NCBI RefSeq assembly: GCF_001314995.1
Contig: NZ_CP012938.1
Location: 2,728,001 to 2,792,000, forward strand
Direction of reading: 5' to 3'
DNA: 64,000 bases
Source: Bacteroides ovatus
GTDB lineage: Bacteria; Bacteroidota; Bacteroidia; Bacteroidales; Bacteroidaceae
A program made the translations under genes and the position numbers. Of this stretch, positions 61,162-64,000 are shown in pieces; position 1 is the first letter of the stretch, and each line of letters opens with the position of its first letter. The notes below the pieces were generated by a model. The model did no database searches. It saw only the letters and a program-made list of their open reading frames with translations, and was not told the origin of the DNA.

Positions 61162-62127
61162 ATGAAAAAATGGAATTTATTACTTGTATTGGCTTTACTT
61201 TTTGTTGCATGTAAAGATGAATACGATGTCAATTTAGATGAGCTTTATGGCACTACCTCCGGCTCATCTTCTAAAGTAGATAAAGAAATCATTACATGTG
61301 GAGACTCAAAAGTCATGATTGTCAATATAGGCAAAGCCTCTATGACCACAGTACCATATGAGTGGGAATGGGATTCGAAAACAGCCGATGACCTTTCTGC
61401 AACATTGAAAGGACGTTTATTGGGAATGGATGAATGCAAAGTCGTAAATGAAGGAAACGACCAACTTGTCTTGCTAACATCTTCGGGAGGAGCAGCTCTT
61501 ATTCTTTCTCGTAAAACCAAAAAATGTTTATTCACTGCTGTGGATGCTCCAGGAGCACACTCTATTGAATTGCTGCCCAACAATCGAGTCGTAGTGGCCC
61601 TCTCTGGTGACGCAGGCGGCTTTCAGGTATATGACAGGGACGCTTCTAACAAAGTTATCTTTAAAGAAGATCAAAAAGGCGGACATGGTGTCATTTGGAT
61701 GGAAAATCAGCAACTTTTATATGCATTAGGATATGATAAATTACTCGCTTATGAACTAAAAGATTGGAATACATCAACGCCCTCATTTGTGAAGAAGCAA
61801 GAATGGAATCTACCTTTAGGTGGGACAGAGCAAATACCGGATGGACATGATTTAATTCGCATTTCAGATCATGAATTAGGATTCACAACAGCTTATAACG
61901 TATATGTACTCGATACAAATACAGGAACTATCTCTGAATTCGAACCTATGAAAGGTCGCAAATTTATCAAATCCTTCAATTACGATAAAGAAAGCGGATA
62001 CTTAGTTTATACTTATGCAGATATTGAGTGGTGGACACATAATATTCACATCCAAAATCCCAACAAAACAATCACCATCAGTAATGTAAATCTTTATAAA
62101 GTGAGAACAGTACCTGAAAGGGAATAA
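61162..62127 (+). CDS. Lipoprotein with beta-propeller-like fold (DUF6528-like), copy 1
   Basis: A 321-residue lipoprotein with lipobox LFVAC near residues 13-17. Repeated strand patterns (HSIELLPNNRVVVALSGDAGG, GHGVIWMENQQLLYALGYDKLLAYEL, DGHDLIRISDHELGFTTAYNVYVLDT) point to a beta-propeller. It matches a Bacteroidetes family that I recall as DUF6528. The adjacent gene is a clear paralogue. The HDLIR and WWTHNI motifs are conserved in both and may form a binding or catalytic site. It follows the sulfatase by 12 bases. A surface glycan-binding role is likely by location; enzyme activity is not excluded. Confidence 0.8.
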   Translation: MKKWNLLLVLALLFVACKDEYDVNLDELYGTTSGSSSKVDKEIITCGDSKVMIVNIGKASMTTVPYEWEWDSKTADDLSATLKGRLLGMDECKVVNEGNDQLVLLTSSGGAALILSRKTKKCLFTAVDAPGAHSIELLPNNRVVVALSGDAGGFQVYDRDASNKVIFKEDQKGGHGVIWMENQQLLYALGYDKLLAYELKDWNTSTPSFVKKQEWNLPLGGTEQIPDGHDLIRISDHELGFTTAYNVYVLDTNTGTISEFEPMKGRKFIKSFNYDKESGYLVYTYADIEWWTHNIHIQNPNKTITISNVNLYKVRTVPERE

Positions 62128-62206
62128 ATAAACAGAAAGAAGCGATTACAAATTTGTAAAAAATAGCTTTCTAAATAGTTCGTAAAATGGATATAAGAAA
62201 AAAAAT

Positions 62207-63094
62207 ATGAAAAAGATATATGCAATATTTATACTTTTTTTTGTCTTGTGCGCATGTGCTACCGGACAAAAAAAGAACGAAATTGTTGTCTGTGGTGACG
62301 ACAAAGTATGGATTGTCAATGTAGATAACTCAGAGGGAAAAAATTTAGATATCGTATGGAAATGGAATGCACAAGAGTCTAATATCCCTGACGATTTCAA
62401 AAAATACTTTCAAGGAATGGATGAATGCAAAACTGCAAAAAATGGTGACTGGTTACTTACATCTTCTTCGGCTGGAGGAGCAGCAATTATTGAGCGTTCA
62501 TCTGAAAAATGCTTGTTTTATGCAAGAGTTCCAGCCGCACATTCCATAGAGCTACTTCCTGATAATCGGGTAGTGGTAGCATTATCACATAATGAAGAAG
62601 GAGACTGTATACAATTATTTGACATCAACCACCCTAACCAAGTTCTTTTTCAGGATAGTCTTTTTTGGGGGCATGGAGTAATCTGGATGGAAAACCGTCA
62701 ATTGTTATACGCACTCGGCTTTAATGAATTAAAAGCTTATTCCCTAAAGAATTGGAAAAGTGAACAACCAACATTACAGATGGAAAAAGTATGGAAACTG
62801 CCAACAGACGACGGACACGATTTGATTCGCATTTCAGAAAATGAATTGGGATTTACAACATCGTCCGGAACTTATGTAATTGATTTGGACACGGAAAAAA
62901 TTGTTTCATTTCAACCTTTAGAAGGGAAAAAATTCATCAAGTCATTTAATTATAACAAGGAAAATGGAATTTTGAGTTATACACAAGCCGAAATCGAATG
63001 GTGGACTCACAATATTTATCTGGAGAATCCAAAGAAAACGTTAACTATAGACAGCATCAATCTGTATAAGGTTCGTCCAGTTATCTATGAATAA
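62207..63094 (+). CDS. Lipoprotein with beta-propeller-like fold (DUF6528-like), copy 2
   Basis: A 295-residue paralogue of the preceding gene with lipobox LCAC (about residues 14-17). Shared blocks are VVCGDDKVWIVNV near the start, AAHSIELLPDNRVVVALSHNEEG, GHGVIWMENRQLLYALG, DGHDLIRISENELGFTTSSGTYVIDLDT and EWWTHNIYLENPKKTLTIDSINLYKVR. Divergence is even along the chain, suggesting an old duplication with both copies kept. It precedes the GH20 gene by 22 bases. Keeping two copies in one locus suggests different ligands or a heteromeric surface unit. Confidence 0.8.
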   Translation: MKKIYAIFILFFVLCACATGQKKNEIVVCGDDKVWIVNVDNSEGKNLDIVWKWNAQESNIPDDFKKYFQGMDECKTAKNGDWLLTSSSAGGAAIIERSSEKCLFYARVPAAHSIELLPDNRVVVALSHNEEGDCIQLFDINHPNQVLFQDSLFWGHGVIWMENRQLLYALGFNELKAYSLKNWKSEQPTLQMEKVWKLPTDDGHDLIRISENELGFTTSSGTYVIDLDTEKIVSFQPLEGKKFIKSFNYNKENGILSYTQAEIEWWTHNIYLENPKKTLTIDSINLYKVRPVIYE

Positions 63095-63116
63095 TCATAA
63101 AATTAAAAAAGTATTT

Positions 63117-64000
63117 ATGCATATTATTAATAAAATATTAATATTGGGGAGTTGGCTGGTTGTTCTATTGTTAGTCCATACTTCATGCACAAACTCTGTT
63201 GACCATTCGGAAAGGACATTAAAATTACTTCCTGAACCTGCCCAGTTAACAGTAGGAAAAGAAGCATTCATTCTACAGGACGATATGATTATCAGCATCA
63301 ATGCCCCCTCTTTAAAATCGGCAGCAGATTATTTAGTTACCATCTTGCAACGTGCCACTGGTTATAAGTTTGTTGTTACAGAAGAGGGAAGAGGGCATAT
63401 TCAACTATGTATAGATGAAAAATTACCTCACAAAGAAGGCAATTACACATTAAAGGTTACCTCGAACCAAATACACATATCTTCGGCGAATTATGCCGGT
63501 GTAATAGCCGCTATATCAACAATCCGTCAAATGTTTCCTGTTGAAATAGAAGCATCAACCGTTGTTTGGGATACAGTTTGGTCAATACCAACTGTTTCTA
63601 TCATAGATGAACCACGTTTTGCATGGAGAGGCATACTACTTGATGTAGCTCGCCATTTTTTCAGTAAAGAAGAAGTGAAAGAGTTGTTAGATGTTATGGC
63701 ACTTTATAAGATGAATAAGTTTCATTGGCATCTGACTGATGATCAGGGGTGGCGCATTGAAATCAAGAAATATCCCCTACTGACAGAGAAAGGGGCATGG
63801 CGTACATTTAATGACCAAGATCGTATTTGCATGAGTCGTTCAAAAAGAGAACAAAATCCCTCTCTTGCCATTCCTTCTGATAAATTACGAATTATAGAAG
63901 GGGATACTCTATATGGGGGGTTCTATACACAGGAAGATATACGTGAAATTATAAGGTATGCAGCAGTACGTGGCATCGACGTAATTCCAGAGATAGACAT
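63117..64000 (+). CDS. GH20 beta-N-acetylhexosaminidase, C-terminus outside window
   Basis: The first 294 codons of an exported enzyme from ATG 63117. A lipoprotein-type signal peptide has a Cys in LLVHTSC near residue 24. An N-terminal GH20b domain (about 38-160) precedes the start of the catalytic barrel: RFAWRGILLDVARHFFSKEEV, then MNKFHWHLTDDQGWRIEIKKYPLL and GGFYTQEDIREIIRYAAVRGIDVIPEID. The catalytic Asp-Glu pair lies beyond the edge. GH20 enzymes remove terminal GlcNAc or GalNAc, in keeping with a locus for sulfated host glycans. Confidence 0.93.
   Translation, partial: MHIINKILILGSWLVVLLLVHTSCTNSVDHSERTLKLLPEPAQLTVGKEAFILQDDMIISINAPSLKSAADYLVTILQRATGYKFVVTEEGRGHIQLCIDEKLPHKEGNYTLKVTSNQIHISSANYAGVIAAISTIRQMFPVEIEASTVVWDTVWSIPTVSIIDEPRFAWRGILLDVARHFFSKEEVKELLDVMALYKMNKFHWHLTDDQGWRIEIKKYPLLTEKGAWRTFNDQDRICMSRSKREQNPSLAIPSDKLRIIEGDTLYGGFYTQEDIREIIRYAAVRGIDVIPEID

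Noticed and set aside
1..64000. tRNA, rRNA, CRISPR arrays, insertion sequences, prophage
   Set aside because: No cloverleaf-like tRNA ends, rRNA stretches, regularly spaced 25-40-base repeats, transposases or phage structural genes were seen.

Overview
The window reads as a chromosomal segment of a gut Bacteroides (Bacteroidales). It has SusC/SusD outer-membrane pairs, FecR-type sigma/anti-sigma systems, the RprXY two-component system, ribosomal genes in the order rpsF-rpsR-rplI, and Bacteroides-type -7 promoter boxes (TAnnTTTG) in front of many genes. The order rplI/rpsR/rpsF - MarR - rprY/rprX - EF-G2 matches my memory of the B. thetaiotaomicron group, but I cannot name the species.

Layout. 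1-3.0 kb: truncated Gfo/Idh/MocA oxidoreductase and a TPR membrane-bound regulator. 3.0-10 kb: ribosomal operon, MarR regulator, a 58-residue membrane protein, RprXY, and an EF-G paralogue whose catalytic His is replaced by Ser. 10.1-10.2 kb: a nested palindrome cluster. 10.4-18.6 kb: hemW, then an ECF sigma/lipoprotein/FecR/TonB receptor/DUF4249 unit, then a split LysO-type exporter. 18.9-28.6 kb: mostly solitary genes (Smr protein, HAD phosphatase, LuxR regulator, DUF1349 protein, winged-helix protein, AAA/DUF4143 ATPase, aroA, Crp/Fnr regulator, SDR). 29.2-34.5 kb: a SusC/SusD pair with no enzymes. 34.8-40.6 kb: GNAT/YoaP protein, M28 peptidase, an LRR lipoprotein gene broken by one amber codon, metal ABC permease, tsaE, Imm17-like protein, and a MNT/HEPN toxin-antitoxin pair. 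40.6-47.6 kb: the MoxR-DUF58-DUF4129-SpoIIM-RDD membrane locus. 47.8-52.7 kb: thioredoxin and a LacI-regulated polyol dehydrogenase/MFS pair. 52.9-64 kb: a polysaccharide utilization locus with ECF sigma, FecR, STN-SusC, SusD, sulfatase, two tandem paralogous lipoproteins and a GH20 hexosaminidase cut by the window edge.

Most notable signals. (1) The SusC/SusD pair at 29.2 kb is preceded by a ~335-bp segment bounded by two copies of AGTTC-N5-GAACT whose spacers are reverse complements. This is the motif I recall for class II invertible promoters of B. fragilis SusC/SusD loci. The best -7 boxes inside point away from susC, so the window appears to show the OFF orientation. (2) In the sulfatase/GH20 locus a 12-bp hairpin between fecR and susC is followed by a T-tract only on the minus strand, suggesting an antisense sRNA like those reported for other Bacteroides PULs. 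(3) Three intergenic regions (10.15, 23.1 and 47.7 kb) carry clusters of short palindromes, each with its own core. (4) A perfect TTGAT-N4-ATCAA box lies about 43 bp upstream of the predicted start of the SDR transcript, directly after a Crp/Fnr gene. (5) Three 15-bp repeats at an exact 40-bp period bracket the promoter of the AAA/DUF4143 gene.

No tRNA, rRNA, CRISPR array, insertion sequence or phage genes were found. All family assignments are by eye from motifs and memory; no searches were run.
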